Source of the DNA: Lasiodiplodia sp. COLG20
Lineage: Eukaryota; Ascomycota; Dothideomycetes; Botryosphaeriales; Botryosphaeriaceae
Assembly: GCA_009801085.1 (NCBI GenBank)
Contig: VNWV01000018.1
Coordinates: 231,981 to 295,980 of the forward strand
Length of the DNA: 64,000 nt
Direction: 5' to 3'
Of this stretch, positions 1 through 11,917 are shown one piece after another (position 1 is the stretch's first letter; every line of letters starts with the position of its first letter). Made by a program: the position numbers and the translations under genes. The notes under the pieces are model-generated. The model did no database searches, had not been told where the DNA came from, and saw only the letters and a program-made list of their open reading frames with translations.

Positions 1-3000
1 ATTGATCCACGGTAGAACGGGTGACGACCTTGAGCTCGAAAGCTTTGAAGCTTCCCTCCTCACGAGCCTTGACAAAACCTTGCCACGCTTCCAATGTCAG
101 AAGTGGTTGGAAAGTGTTTTTATAGTCGAAAGGCGAATTGAACTTGTTCGGGACTTTGGTGTAAATGTCAGTTCGAGAGTTTGGCGGGAAATCGCCGTCG
201 TGGAAGTAATCCCAGCTCAGGATAGTCTTGTGCAGGTTTGACAAATCTGGCGCCAATCGAGCACGCATATCCTTGAACGACCGCTGAACCCTCTTCTTCT
301 TGACCGGACCCTGCGGAAGAAGGGGGAGTTTCGCCTTCGGTGCCTTCTTCTCCTTGGCTGACGGACCGAAAAGCTCCTCGTCAATCTCATCGTCATCGTC
401 ATCATCGGAACTCTCATCGGAGGAGACCATGACACCTTCGCCCTTCGCACTGTGGTCCTTGCCGGTAACACCGATGCCACGAGTACCCGATCCGGCCTCT
501 GCTGTTTGGCCAATAAAGGGAAGGGATTTGCTTTTGGCTTTTTGGATTTCAGCTTGCCTTCTCTTCTGCGCCTCCTGCTTCTCGCGCTCGCGTTTTTTCA
601 AGTAATCGCTCCGGTCCTGTGCAGCAGCCGCCTTCTTCATCTGGACCGCCTGTTGTTGGACAGCCTTTTGCCGTTCCTTCCATGCTGCGGCGCCGGGCGT
701 GATATCGGTAACGACCTTCTTGATGCTATCAGGCTCGTCGACACCTGAACTTGCTGGAGAAGACACCCCAGTACCGCTTGTCGCCCACGCGCTAATTGAG
801 CCTTGCTTGACCTTCTTTGCAATCTTCTCCTCTTTTCTGATGGAATATCCGAGATGCTTCTCGAGAGCCCTTTCAAGCTCAGCCGACTGATTGGAAGACA
901 TTTTAGTCTTGATGCTTCCCTTCAGAACATCACCGATAAATAGCCGAGTTTCATCAGCAATATCGATGTCTGCAGCCCTCAATCGGATGAGAAGTTTGCT
1001 GGTGAGAGCCACCGATTTGTCGATGAGGTATTCATCACGCAGGCGCAGCCATCCGGTTATGCCTTCCATGGTATCGTTCGGCCGGTTGAGGAGCTTCTTG
1101 GCGATATCGGACTTGGAAAGCGCGCCATCCTGCGTATTCTGCCCTTGTGCTTGGCCCAACGCATTTGCGAAATGGCTGTACTCATCGTACAGTTCGTCCG
1201 CAAATTGCATGGTGTCGCGGCAAAAGTTCATCATTTCGTTTTTGTCGTGGCCAACGTTGCTCCAGTCTTCCGTCTTCTTGAAAATGACAGCAAGAGCCTG
1301 CCATAGCTCTGCCCATAGCTGCTCGGTCACGTCCGCCTCTTCCGAGGTCAGGGTTCGTGATCTCAGGATGCCGTCCTGGGGGTTACAAAGGACTTGCACA
1401 ATGTCGGTGCATACCTTCAGCATGTTCTGCGTTGGTGCAAACACCTGCTTCCTATACACGCGCCGTAGAGTCTGTACGATGGGCTGGAGTGTGTTCAAGT
1501 AAAAGGCTTTTGTGATGTGGGCAAGAGCGTCTCGGCGACTGCTTTCCGCGCTGACCGTTTTAACGACGTCAATGGCTGCCTGACGTGGTGGCTGGTCTGA
1601 GGAGAAAAGGTGAATTATGACGGCCTGCGCCGAGTCCCTCGAGTCAAAAAGCCTGTCAAGGTCGCTGGGAGCAAAGGTAGACAGCTTCTCCAGGACTTCG
1701 GTCACAGCCTCCGACAGGTTGTCAAATGTCTTGTTCCACCAGATCATGCTCGGTGACATCTGCACGCCCGTCCGAACAACAAACTTCTCCATGCCGACAA
1801 GAAGACCACCACCCATCAGCACCTTTGTAGCGAGATCAATGTCACCTGGGTGAATAGACTTGATGATCGTGTCCCAGACAGGTGCTACGCCAGTCTTCAT
1901 GTCGTGATGCAGATGAGCGCCCTTAAGCAGAGTCCCCCTATCCACATCAAGGGAAAGACAGTCAAGCTGGAGGGTGTAATGCACCACCTGCAGACCGAGC
2001 TCGACAATGTGCATGTCTTGATTGAGGCTCCTGTTGACCCTAATGGTAGCAAGGATGTCCTCGATGTGCACGTTGACAAAATCGAGCATGTCCGAAACGG
2101 TCGCGTATCCAACAAAGTTTGAGCGGGCGTTGATATCGTTCATCTTTTGCAAAGACTGCAAAAGAGTTCGCAGGCCAAGTTCATAACAGTACGCTCGCGA
2201 GGGGCGTGAGTACTTGTCGTTCTGGAAACGGTCCAAAAGTTGATGAACAAGTGCGCGGCATGCTGGCGTCTGATTTGAAGGTTTGATAGAGTCGAAGAAA
2301 GGCTGGACCCAGCCAAAGACCTCGTCGAGGGACCCATCTCCCCTTTCCACTTTGAGTAGAATTGATTCCAGGGTCTGGTTACCCATGATCTGCTCAATGA
2401 CGGTTACCGGCGAGATGGGGCCCATGGCATCCCAGAAATCAACAGCCGATTTTTCGAGGAGCTGTTGAATGGTCGCCATCAAGTCATTGAACCCCGGGAA
2501 TTTGAATTGCAGGTGCTCGAGGGCAAGCTTGCATACGTCAATCTCGATGGCTCGAAGGGAATGGGTGATGAGGTCCTTGTCAAGCTTGTCCATGATCTGC
2601 CGAACACCCATCCAAAATGTCGGCAGAAATTCGACATCCATGCACATAAGTTGTACCCTTTTCATTGCGTCAAAGAGCGGGTCACGAACTGAAGCGGCAA
2701 ATTCCGTCTTGGTGATGCCGCGCTTGAACTTCGTCCACGAACCCAAGGCCCAGACAAAACGTTCCTTGTTGTAGCTGAAAAGGAACCTCGTCATGGCCGC
2801 AGTATATTGACCGAGCCGTAGCCTCCTGTTGGTCTGGACGAGGGTAAAAGGCTCATCAAAGTGTTTCGCCAGCTTTTCCTCCTTCTTGAGGAGCGCCTCG
2901 CAGCTGAGAGACTCAAAAAGCGCATACATGCCCTGTTCGTCTAGAGCCTTGATGCCGCGCGACTCCTCCGGTAGGTTCCGAAGAAGCTCAGCCGCATGAT

Positions 3001-3507
3001 CAAGACCGGCAGTTATCCGCTCAAGGTTCATGTCGTCGAAGACTTCCATGAACGAGCCGACTTCTTCCGAGTCGTAGTCCTCCTCGAGCTTATGCCTCAG
3101 CTCGTTCCTTGACCTGTGATATAATCTGATGCACACATCGCACGACGTCATCGCGTGGTTCAGCTTCTCTCTCAGCCAGCTCTGATATCCTGCCGCGTCG
3201 GCACCATCGAAGGCGAAGATGGGGAGACATTCCAGGACAAGGTTTTTCCTAGCCTCTGCCTCTGCTAGCTTCTTATCCCGGTGCTGCCGTTCCGCCTCAG
3301 TTTCGCCATCCAGATGGCCGACGAGATCCTCTTCCAGATAGACGCCATTTGGATCGGAACCAGTGCGGGGGCAGAAAAGGTGGACGTCTTCAGGTAGAGC
3401 CTTAAGCTCGCTGTATGAAGGATGCCAGGTTAGCCATATGAGGGCTGTGTGGAGGGCGGCCGAAGGGAGTGCACTCACTTGAGCTTGTTCACCAGCACCT
3501 CACCCAT
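1..3507 (-). CDS. SEN1: Sen1-type RNA/DNA helicase, N-terminal part (partial, runs off left edge)
   Basis: Superfamily-1 helicase of the Sen1/senataxin family, which acts in the nucleus in transcription termination and R-loop removal. Only the N-terminal 1,146 codons are here; the helicase core lies beyond base 1. Exon 1 is 3479-3507 (ATG at 3507), a 68-bp intron (3411-3478, donor GTGAGT, branch GCTAAC) follows, and exon 2 runs in one open frame from 3410 to the edge. The start reads MGEVLVNK, then NELKALPEDVHLFCPRTG, typical of the fungal Sen1_N region. Around residues 1000-1027 lies a Ser/Asp/Glu patch followed by a basic stretch, and near residue 1071 the block ILSWDYFHDGDFPP precedes the helicase domain in family members. 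The identification comes from remembered family sequence and could not be searched. No motif Ia-VI is visible because that part is missing. Confidence 0.9.
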
Positions 3508-5293
3508 GGCAGAGAGGTGCCTCACTCTTGGCTTTATGGGTGTGCCAAGTCTTTCGGATACGCGCAATTGTTCGTCCAGCAAACGGTTACAATCTCGTCA
3601 TCTCCAGCGTCAATATGCTCTCGTCAGGGTCGGATGTCGGGCGTAGAAATCCGTCAATCGCGGCGCAACGGATGGCTGTGCCGATAATGTCCGAGCTTGG
3701 GCGATGCTACGCTCCAACGGCAGGTGCAGTGCAGACGCGGGCAAGGGCGGGCGACGAGGGATGGTGGAGGTTCGGAGCGCGGGCGCGGTGCTTATGGGGG
3801 GCGACGGACGCCGAAAGGAATGGAACGGCGTTTGGCGGCGTTGACGAGAAGCCGATCACGCGCGTCCCCGTGCACAAAGACTGGCGAGGTGTTTGTGGGT
3901 GAATGAGCGAGCGTATGGAAGGCGGAAGTTTTGAAGGTGCAAGGCCGACGATTTCGCGGGCGTACATGCGCATCATCGCGCCCGCGTCCACAGCGCGACT
4001 CCCGCAAAGCGCCGAGCGCCACGCGCGTCAACGGCCTCCCGAGTCCGGCTTGATTAGATACAACAGCCACAGATACTTGCGGTTCGTGAATGTATTTTAC
4101 GCCCTGCATCTGATGTCGAATTTATTCACTCACAATATTGTCAAGAAAGAAGGCATGACATAATAGGTATCTACCTGGCCCACGCAATCACAAGCTTCAC
4201 ACACTTCTACATTTTCACGCCTACGAATCCAAGTACCTCCATGCACTCACCTCCACGGAATGACATGCCATTACCTAATTAGGGACTGCTTCACCTGACC
4301 TCACCTTAAAACGATTCAGGCACGTTAACGCGGCATCACATGACCTAATGTCAATTCCTGTAGTGTCCCAATTGAGCATCTCCGCTTTGGGCAAAAGACC
4401 AACATCAACAGTATTTCCGGTGAGACTTGGCTCATTCTTGGGCCAAATTCTGAGTCACGTAAGGCGAGGGCCAAGGTAGTTGGCATGCTGGGCACTGCTA
4501 CGATTCCTGTCGATCACTCAAGCGATCCTTCAATGCTCAAGGAGAAGCTCCCACACAAAACTGACGAGAATGTCGGAAGGCAAGAGAGACGTCTCACCAG
4601 TCGGTTGGCCTTTCACCCGTCCGGATCCTTATCTCAAATAAAGGCAGAATTCGGGGGCGTGCGACCAACAGCTGCTTGGGACTGCAGTTGTATCAAGGCG
4701 GCCAGCGCCCTCGCCTACTGCACATTGCGGGATCATCTTCATGCATCATCACAATAGCCAAGAACTCAAAGTCGAATCAGGGAAGCTTTTTGTTGCTCAT
4801 TCCTATCTACAGGAAGCGGCCGCGGCAGCACTGCTCGAACAGGATTGCCAGGGAGAAAAAATCAAGCCATAACAGTGTATGCCGTCTATGCAATCGCGAA
4901 TCAAAAAGAAAAAAAAACTAAACCCCGTACCTAGATAGTACGGCCGTGCTGATGCAGAAGGGGGAGAAAGAGCCAAAGACTACTCAGCGAAAGAATTGGA
5001 GCGGCTAAGGAAAGGAAATGGACGAACCAAACCAACCTCGCAACTTTTGAAGGAGTGCCAAAGGGTGCTGATGCAAAAAAGGAACTGGATGAAGAAAAAA
5101 GACCCTGGTATCCGCCATGCGCCTCGCTCTGCTTGGTATTCTTTGTTGAGAGCAATAATCCCCAAAAAGCCATGGACCCTAAGCAAATAAAACAACCATT
5201 ACCGCCGCTCAAACGCCCCCCAGATGACTGTGACAAATCTCTTTCGCGTTCAAAACATTTACAGAAGCTCGTGCTGGCATTACCCCTCAGCTA
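3508..5293. other. Intergenic: SEN1 upstream region and DNF1 3' flank
   Basis: No supported gene. The part next to SEN1 (3508-4100) is GC-rich and promoter-like; the rest is of average composition and ends as the 3' flank of the flippase gene. Short open frames on both strands show no family signature. One strong MADS-box-type site sits at 4271-4284 and is listed separately. Confidence 0.6.
4271..4284. promoter_or_regulatory. MCM1/P-box-like site upstream of SEN1
   Basis: The bases TTACCTAATTAGGG contain the perfect palindrome CCTAATTAGG and match the budding-yeast Mcm1 consensus TTACCNAATTNGG over 13 positions. It lies about 765 bp upstream of the SEN1 start. The match is seen directly; binding is inferred. 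The MCM1 gene itself is in this window. Confidence 0.4.
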
Positions 5294-8200
5294 TCACCGC
5301 GCCATGCCTATCGTTGGATCTGGGTCGACCGTGTATGGTCCCGAGTAGCTGCTTTCTAATCTGCTCAGCCGTGCGGCCGACGTGAAGTCATTGCTCGCCT
5401 CGAAACTGTGCCGTATCCTATCCATCGACGCTCTTGCTCGGTCGTACGATGGTCTGGATCGGTCCATTGACGGTCTCGGTCGATCCATCGATGGGCGCAT
5501 TTCACCTAGCTGGTCTTCTGTAAGCCGGTCATGCGGCGACAACTGTTGCTGCTGCTGCTGCTGCTGATCCGGCCAAGACAACCGCGGTCCGGTGAAATTG
5601 GTGCTGTCACTTCCGTTCTGACTCCTCGGGTTGTGAGTCGTTGCGGTTGGTGCAACTGAGGGTGGGTATATCGGCCGTTCATCATCGGGAATCGACGACA
5701 TGGTGTTGCGCTCAGGTTTGATGACTGGTTTGGAGAGCTCCGACGAAGACATCGAGTTGATTTTCTCCGTCGAATCCATAGGAGGAGGAGGGGGGATGAA
5801 CGAGTCATTCTCCTTGAGATAGTCAAACTTACCCTGAACGACTTGCTCTCGGATAATGTCGACATCCAGGGGATAGTAAATCTTCTGGATCGACTTCGCC
5901 GTAAAGCGGGGTAGAATGCACACAACCGTTCCGAGTAGTGTTAAAGCCCAGAAACTTAGCTGCCCGTAAACCTGCGGTGCGGCCTTGTAGAAAGTGAAGC
6001 CGACGTCAAAAGCGGTGTAAATACCGGTCCAGGCCCAGATCAGCAGGATACTGATCGCGACAATGAGCAACATCAACCAATCCCAGCGATACGTGTTCAT
6101 CAACATGTAGACGTTGACGACGATGACGGCGGCGCTCGCAATGTAGATACCCATGCGCTTGTTGTCCGCAACATCGAGACCGTTTGAACTCTGGAAGTTG
6201 CCTGGAATGAAGAGGAGGTAGGCCATGTAGAAGACGATAACCGACTGGTACAGAGCATCGATCATGTACATCCTGCAAAGAAATTAACAAAATAACGGTC
6301 ACTCGGTTGATCAGTACTCACCAGAATTTTGTCTGTGTCCACTCCTTGCGCTCAATACCGCGACGGTAGAGTTGGGGGACAGCAAGCGAAACTTTATCAT
6401 CCACATCCTGATCAAGCACACCCATTAGGATGACTGGAAGAGAAGTGAACGCCAAGTTGTACATGATGATGTACGAGTAATCGAAGATGTAAGCGCAGTC
6501 GAAGTTATCGTAGATCTGGTACCAGAAAAGGGCAAACGTCCAAACCAAGTTCTGCATCTCGTTAGCACAGGCAAGTCACTTATAGATGTTCAAACATCCT
6601 CACCTTGTAGAAGAAGTTGGCGATGGTCTCGGCCAACCTGCGGTAAGACCAACGTCCGTGAACCAGAACCAACCGAGTGAGGAAGCGGAATTGGCCAATG
6701 GCATAATCGGAGGACATGACGGCCGCTCGGCCTTCCTCACCAGCAATACCAACACCAACGTGAGCTTCCTGAATCATAGCCACATCATTGGCACCATCAC
6801 CGATGGAGAGGGTAAGGCAGTCCAATCCATTCTTGACCATTTCGACAACCGCAGCTTTCTGGGCGGGACTGACACGGCAGCAGAGAACGGACCTGCATTG
6901 CTTGCAGAGAAGCAGGAACTTCTGCTTCAACGTGTCATCCAGCACCATCTTCAGCGAGTCACCGTCGATGACGATTGCGTGGGTCGGGTCCGGAGGCTCA
7001 TGATTGCTCTGGGCAGCCTTGAGTTCCTCGTCTGAGCCAGTCATACCGAACACCGCCAGATACTTGTCGAGTTCCTTTTCGGCCGCTTCTAAGCTTTCAT
7101 CGGTCTTGAGCACGATAAGATCCATGTCGTTGTCCAAGAGGTTGCAGGAAAAGCCGATGTTGATGGCGGTCTCAACTTTATCGCCCGTGAGAACCCAAAG
7201 CTTGATTCCAGCTCTGCCAAGCAGAGCAATGGCATCCGGGACACCGTCTTGAAGTCTATCCTCGATGGCCGTGCCTCCCAAAAGCATGAGTTCGCGTTCA
7301 ATACTGTCAGCAACTTCCTCGAGCTTCTGGTCGCGATCGGTAACGGCCGCTGCAGCGGCTTCGTGGCGCAAGTTCCAGTTCCGGTATTCCTCCTCGGTCA
7401 GCTCCCTTTCAGCAATGCAAAGCGTGCGCAGACCCTCACGAGCAAACATCTCAAGATGTTCCGCAGTGGACCGGCGAAGTTCAGCCTGCTCGCCCCTTCT
7501 CAACCGCGAGTAAATGATGCTGTCCGCACCCTTGCAGAAGAGCATGATTTTTCCATCGGGCATGCGCATGATTGCACTCATCCTCTTACGCGAAGAGTTG
7601 AACTCGAGAGTGTTGAGGATTTGGAATTTCCGGTCTTCACCCTGGACATTGACAATCAAACCATCGTCCACTCGGCCAAGGACCGTAAAGCCAACGTCAC
7701 GAGCGGTCGCCACAAGCGCAGCTTCATCGGGGGACTGGGCCTTGAACTCGATTTTCGGTGGGTCACCGGGCGTCCTCTCGGTAATGACAGTATGGCACAG
7801 AGCGAGTACCAACATGAATCGTTCGTTTGCGCGGCGCTGCTCTTCTCCAGCTTCACCGCCCAGATCAGCAACATAATCGGGAGCGACGAAGGTGATATCA
7901 TCATCACGAAGGTAGGGATTGTCATGCTGTTTCCGCAGCATCTCGATCATTCTTATGCGGTCCTGTTCGATCTGCGCACGAGCCCGGGCACCTTCTTCTT
8001 CCACATTGATACCTTGTCGCCGCTGCAATCCAGCCTGTGCTTCCGTATAAGCCTCGCCGTAGGGTACGCCATTGACGGTGCACTTCTTGAACTCCATGAC
8101 GTTTTGGGTCAGCGTTCCGGTCTTGTCGGAGAAGATGTATTCGATTTGGCCGACATCGTCCGAAATGTTCCAGGATTTGGGCGTGCACGGGTAATCCAGC

Positions 8201-10069
8201 CTTTCGTAGTACATGTTGACATCCAAGTAGATGAAAATGGCTTGGATCGTCCTGATGATCTCGAGGGTGATGTAAAGCGAAATGGGCACCAAGTTCTGGA
8301 AGAGGATGACTGCTGCCCAAAACGTAATGAAACCGTCGACCGAAGGTTTGCCACCATAGGAGCCAAACTCGAAGAAGTCTAGCGAATTGCCGCCTTGAGC
8401 CCAAGTCACACCTTGAACAATACCGGCAACCAAACACATGACGAAAAGAATGATAAAGTTGTAGATGACGTTCCAGTTCAGGTCTTTGGAGATCTTAGCA
8501 CGCTTGCTGGGAGTAATTCCAGAGTTGAGCATAATCTTGGTCTCTTCTCCAGTGAACATGACGACACCCAGAACCCAGTCCGTGTTTCGAATGGTGCACC
8601 CACGAAGCAAGAGGTTGTTGATGCTGATTGGTTCCGCCATTTCAGTAGTGGGCGCTTGCGGATCCCTAGAGTCATGCTCGTTCCAGCGGAGAACGCCGGA
8701 GTAAGCGTACAGGTTCGCGTGCGGAGGTTCGCTCTGGATGGAGAACTCGGCCTTTTCGCATTGCCGGGCGTGGACAACTTTGCGACTGGCGTGAAGGGCT
8801 TGTCGGACTTTGAGGTTAGTTTCTCCATCCAAATTCTTGGTCTCAACGTAGCATGCGCCGTCCGGATCCGAAGTGGCAAGGACTACGATATCAGAGGGAA
8901 CCTCCTCGTCGTTGTACAAACGCACGAAATCGCCAACCTGGACGTTTTTCCAATAATCCTTCTTGAAGCGAGCCCTGCCGGGTGCATCTCGGAATGGGTT
9001 GATGACGCTTCCGTAGAACTTCGACGCGGGCTCAGCAGCGGGCTTCTCCGATTTCGGTCCCGGGTTGATGCCCTCGAAAGTAGGTTGGTCCGATCCGCCG
9101 TTTCCTTGACCTGGAAGAGGGGAGGGTACAGGTGTCATTTGGATGGCATTCGGCTCGCCGAGGGGTGTTCCATCGTCGCTCTTCCTGAAAATGTGCGAGT
9201 CGCGATGGGAAGCGAATGATCTCCGGGTTTCAATAGACGGCCGCGATTCATCCAGTGCTCTTTCCGCGTAAGTTTTACCCTTGCCACTGCTATCCTTGTT
9301 CTTCCTCTGCTTCCACAAACCCCAAACCATCTGAATCAGTCTCGTGTTCGCCTTCTTGAACTGTCGCCAAAGTCCAACGCGGTCTTCCGCAGTGTTGACA
9401 TTGTCGTAATCGACGAGCCTATGCACCGGAGCGTTGTTAAGCACGTTGTCGAGCACCGTTCTTCTCCAGTCCTCGATGGCATCCTTGATTGCCGTGACGG
9501 CGAGAATGACGATCAGAGGAACGGCATTGAGGGCGGGGTTCGAGGCTCCGAAAATAGAGAAGGCCTGTAAGCTGCGTAAGCATGCGCAGCGGGGGCCAAA
9601 AATTGATCCAGATACTTACACCGAGAATGATGATGAAGGCGAAATAAATGTTGGCGATGTTGTGAAACTGCAGCCAAAGGTTCTTTGGAACGAAGGAGAG
9701 GGGCGTGTATTTTGCGGTTCGAATCTTGTTTCTCACATACGAGACGCGCGGGTGGCCTTCTTCGTCCCTGGCTTCGGCCGGCAGCGGGATGTTGAAGTAG
9801 ACGGTGCGGCCACCCTCGCCTTCATCGCTCGCATCGGACACTGTCGCATTCTCGTCACTCGGTGCGCCTGGAGTTTCTTTGCTCTCCGGGTGTCCTTCCG
9901 CCTCGTCCCGCTTCTCATTTCCTCCAGAACCAATGCGCTTGTGCAAGCGCCCCAAGACCGACTCGCGTTTCTTGTTGCCCTGCTCTCCCTGGACGCGATG
10001 GGTAGCCCAACGGATTCGTTTGACGGGATTCGAGATCTCGCTGTCCTCTGGGGGGTTCTGGGACGCCAT
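5294..10069 (-). CDS. DNF1: P4-type ATPase, Dnf1-like phospholipid flippase
   Basis: Flips phospholipids from the outer to the cytosolic leaflet of plasma and endosomal membranes, normally with a Cdc50/Lem3 subunit. Four exons: 9620-10069, 6604-9564, 6322-6551, 5294-6272 (introns 55, 52, 49 bp), giving 1,539 aa, the usual Dnf1 length. Visible: a hydrophilic N-terminus; the first membrane pair around residues 130-175; actuator DGET near 396-399; the P4-specific PISLY segment near 577; phosphorylation motif DKTGTLT at 630-636; nucleotide-binding KGAD; hinge GDGANDVAMIQEAHVG; and C-terminal membrane helices in exons 3-4. The cytosolic tail carries an eight-residue poly-Gln run (CAG/CAA repeat, about 5543-5567) and five consecutive seven-residue repeats of the type RPSMDRx. 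The long N-terminus and the insert after DKTGT favour Dnf1/2 over Drs2. Confidence 0.95.
5399..5497 (-). repeat. In-frame heptad repeat array in the DNF1 tail
   Basis: Five tandem 21-bp units code for RPSMDRP, RPSMDRS, RPSYDRA, RASMDRI and RHSFE at about residues 1473-1505. Each unit has R-x-S followed by a hydrophobic residue and Asp/Glu. The DNA copies are similar but not identical, so selection on the protein motif is more likely than very recent duplication. Confidence 0.85.
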
Positions 10070-11917
10070 TGTTGTTGTGGTGGCGGCCTGACAACAGAAG
10101 CCCGGGGGCCGAGAGGAACGCAGCGGCGATCAGCCGGCCTGGGCCGGAGTTGGTCAGGAGCGTCGCAAGGCGGTGGACGACAGGGTGGAAGCGATGTCGA
10201 GGGTCGGGTGGGCGTGGATGGGGCGATCCGACGGTCGCAGAGCAGCGAGCGATGGAGAGCGAGCGTGGAAGAGTGTGGAGGAGCTGGCGGCGGCGATTGT
10301 CGGTTAGGCCGGAATTAAGGCCAGACGGATTCTGTAAGCAGTCGCGAAAATCGGCGCCCAAGGAATGTCAAAAGCGCGCGCAGAGCGGTCGGCCAGTCAT
10401 GCGGGACGGTCGGGGTCGGAACGCGTTAGAGATAGGGTAGGGCTGTCGCCGGGGCGCTCGTGGTGCTGTGAGCGGAAGGGAGGCGGGCTTGGGTGCGTTT
10501 CTATGATGCTGGTGTCGTAGCTCTGCACGCCTCACGCCTCGCCCGGGAAAGGTGGCCGGCCGAGAATCAGATTGGCGCCCGCCCGCAACGTCGTGAAGCC
10601 GAAGGTCCGGAGCGCGCGCTGTGCAGGTGCAGCAGTGTGATGCATAGCGTAATCCCAGGAGGCGCGCGCCCGCGTTATTATTGCCGTGCCTGATTCCTGA
10701 CACGCCCGCGCCCCGGTGCCAAGGGCGCCCGCAATGCCTGGAGGCAGGCGCAGGTGCTGACGGCAGGCTACCAACTGCCAAAACAACGCTCAGGGATGGA
10801 CGAGGCTCAGCGCAAACCCTTGAAGATTAGATGACGATCTGAGCGGCGTGGGTCACGGCCGCTGTGTCATGTAACGAGCGCGGCGAGGGCCTCACGAACG
10901 CACGCCGGCGATCTGGTGGGATGCGCACGCCGCCTCTGCTGCTGCCGTCAGGCCCCAGATCCGAGAGATTGCAGCGGCAAAGTCGCAGCCCCGAGGGTCC
11001 CGCGCAGGTTACTCGGGTTACTCGAGTTCCTGCAGTTGCGATCGTGCCCGTCGTCCCGGCTGCTACCTAGGGGGCCGCGGGGCTTCGTCATCCCTCGCAG
11101 CCGCAGCTATTTCGAGCTCGCGCACCGTAGCAAAACCATCGTGGAGAGGCTAGCAGCGCCCCCGGCTCGGAAGCCCCGTGCATCCGCCGCCCTCGTCCGC
11201 CGCGGCGGAAACAGGAGGGCGGATCTGCCCTCGAGGCGGCAGCTGCATTATTTCGCAAATGACTCGGCCGGGCTGCCGAGCTGCTTCTTTTGTCGCAATA
11301 TCGGCGACGTAGGGAGACGGCAGGGAGCAGCACTGCGAGATCAGCAGGATTGCAAGCGCGTGCGGTGGTCACGTCAGCCTGTTGCAGCTACGTGGAGACG
11401 GCGTCGTCAAGGTACGGTACGTAGCACGCAAAAGCAACGGCCAGTGCTTCTGAGCGCTGCCCGCCTGCTGGTGCGCCGGCTCGTCGGTCCTTTCTTGCGA
11501 GTGCTACACACTGTGCCGGCCCAGGATTCCCTGCGTCGGTGTTTCAACGCCCGTTCGGCACCACCGTTGCGCGGACGGGACAAGCCCCGGGACGCCGTCG
11601 CAGCCCTGTGGCTCGTCTGCCGTAAGCCGGTCGCACCCGCCGACCGTGGGAGTCCAGTTGTTGTTGTTATTTACATACACGGATGTCAGCGGCTGTGCAG
11701 CCACTGGTGTACAATGGTCCTAGCCGATCGCCCAGAATAGGAGCCCGGCTGGGGCGTTAAGCATGTGTCAACATGACTCACATGCCTCAGGCAGGCCGAT
11801 GCTCGGGGCGCGGGCCAAGGCGTTTCTCACGTGCCGTCGCGATCGCGTCGGCGCGCCGCGTCCCTCGCAGCCGACAGCCCACCAAGGCGCGCTGACACCC
11901 AACGGCAGCCTGCAGCA
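10070..11917. other. Divergent promoter region between DNF1 and the PIP-box protein gene
   Basis: A 1.85-kb GC-rich stretch between two divergently transcribed genes. Long frames such as the one at 10916-11740 are low-complexity Arg/Ala/Pro-rich readings caused by GC content and have no family signature. A CACGTG box is at 11828-11833, and a small inverted repeat with a TGACTCA core is at 11761-11785. Confidence 0.6.
11761..11785. promoter_or_regulatory. Inverted repeat with Gcn4/AP-1-type core
   Basis: GCATGTG (11761-11767) and CACATGC (11779-11785) form perfect 7-bp arms. The second arm overlaps TGACTCA (11774-11780), the classical Gcn4/CpcA binding sequence. It is 138 bp upstream of the ATG at 11918. 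The sequence is seen directly; any binding is inferred. Confidence 0.4.

Noticed and set aside
10916..11740. 274-codon frame in the DNF1 divergent promoter
   Set aside because: Arg/Ala/Pro-rich composition from GC-rich DNA, no motif, and no plausible start context.
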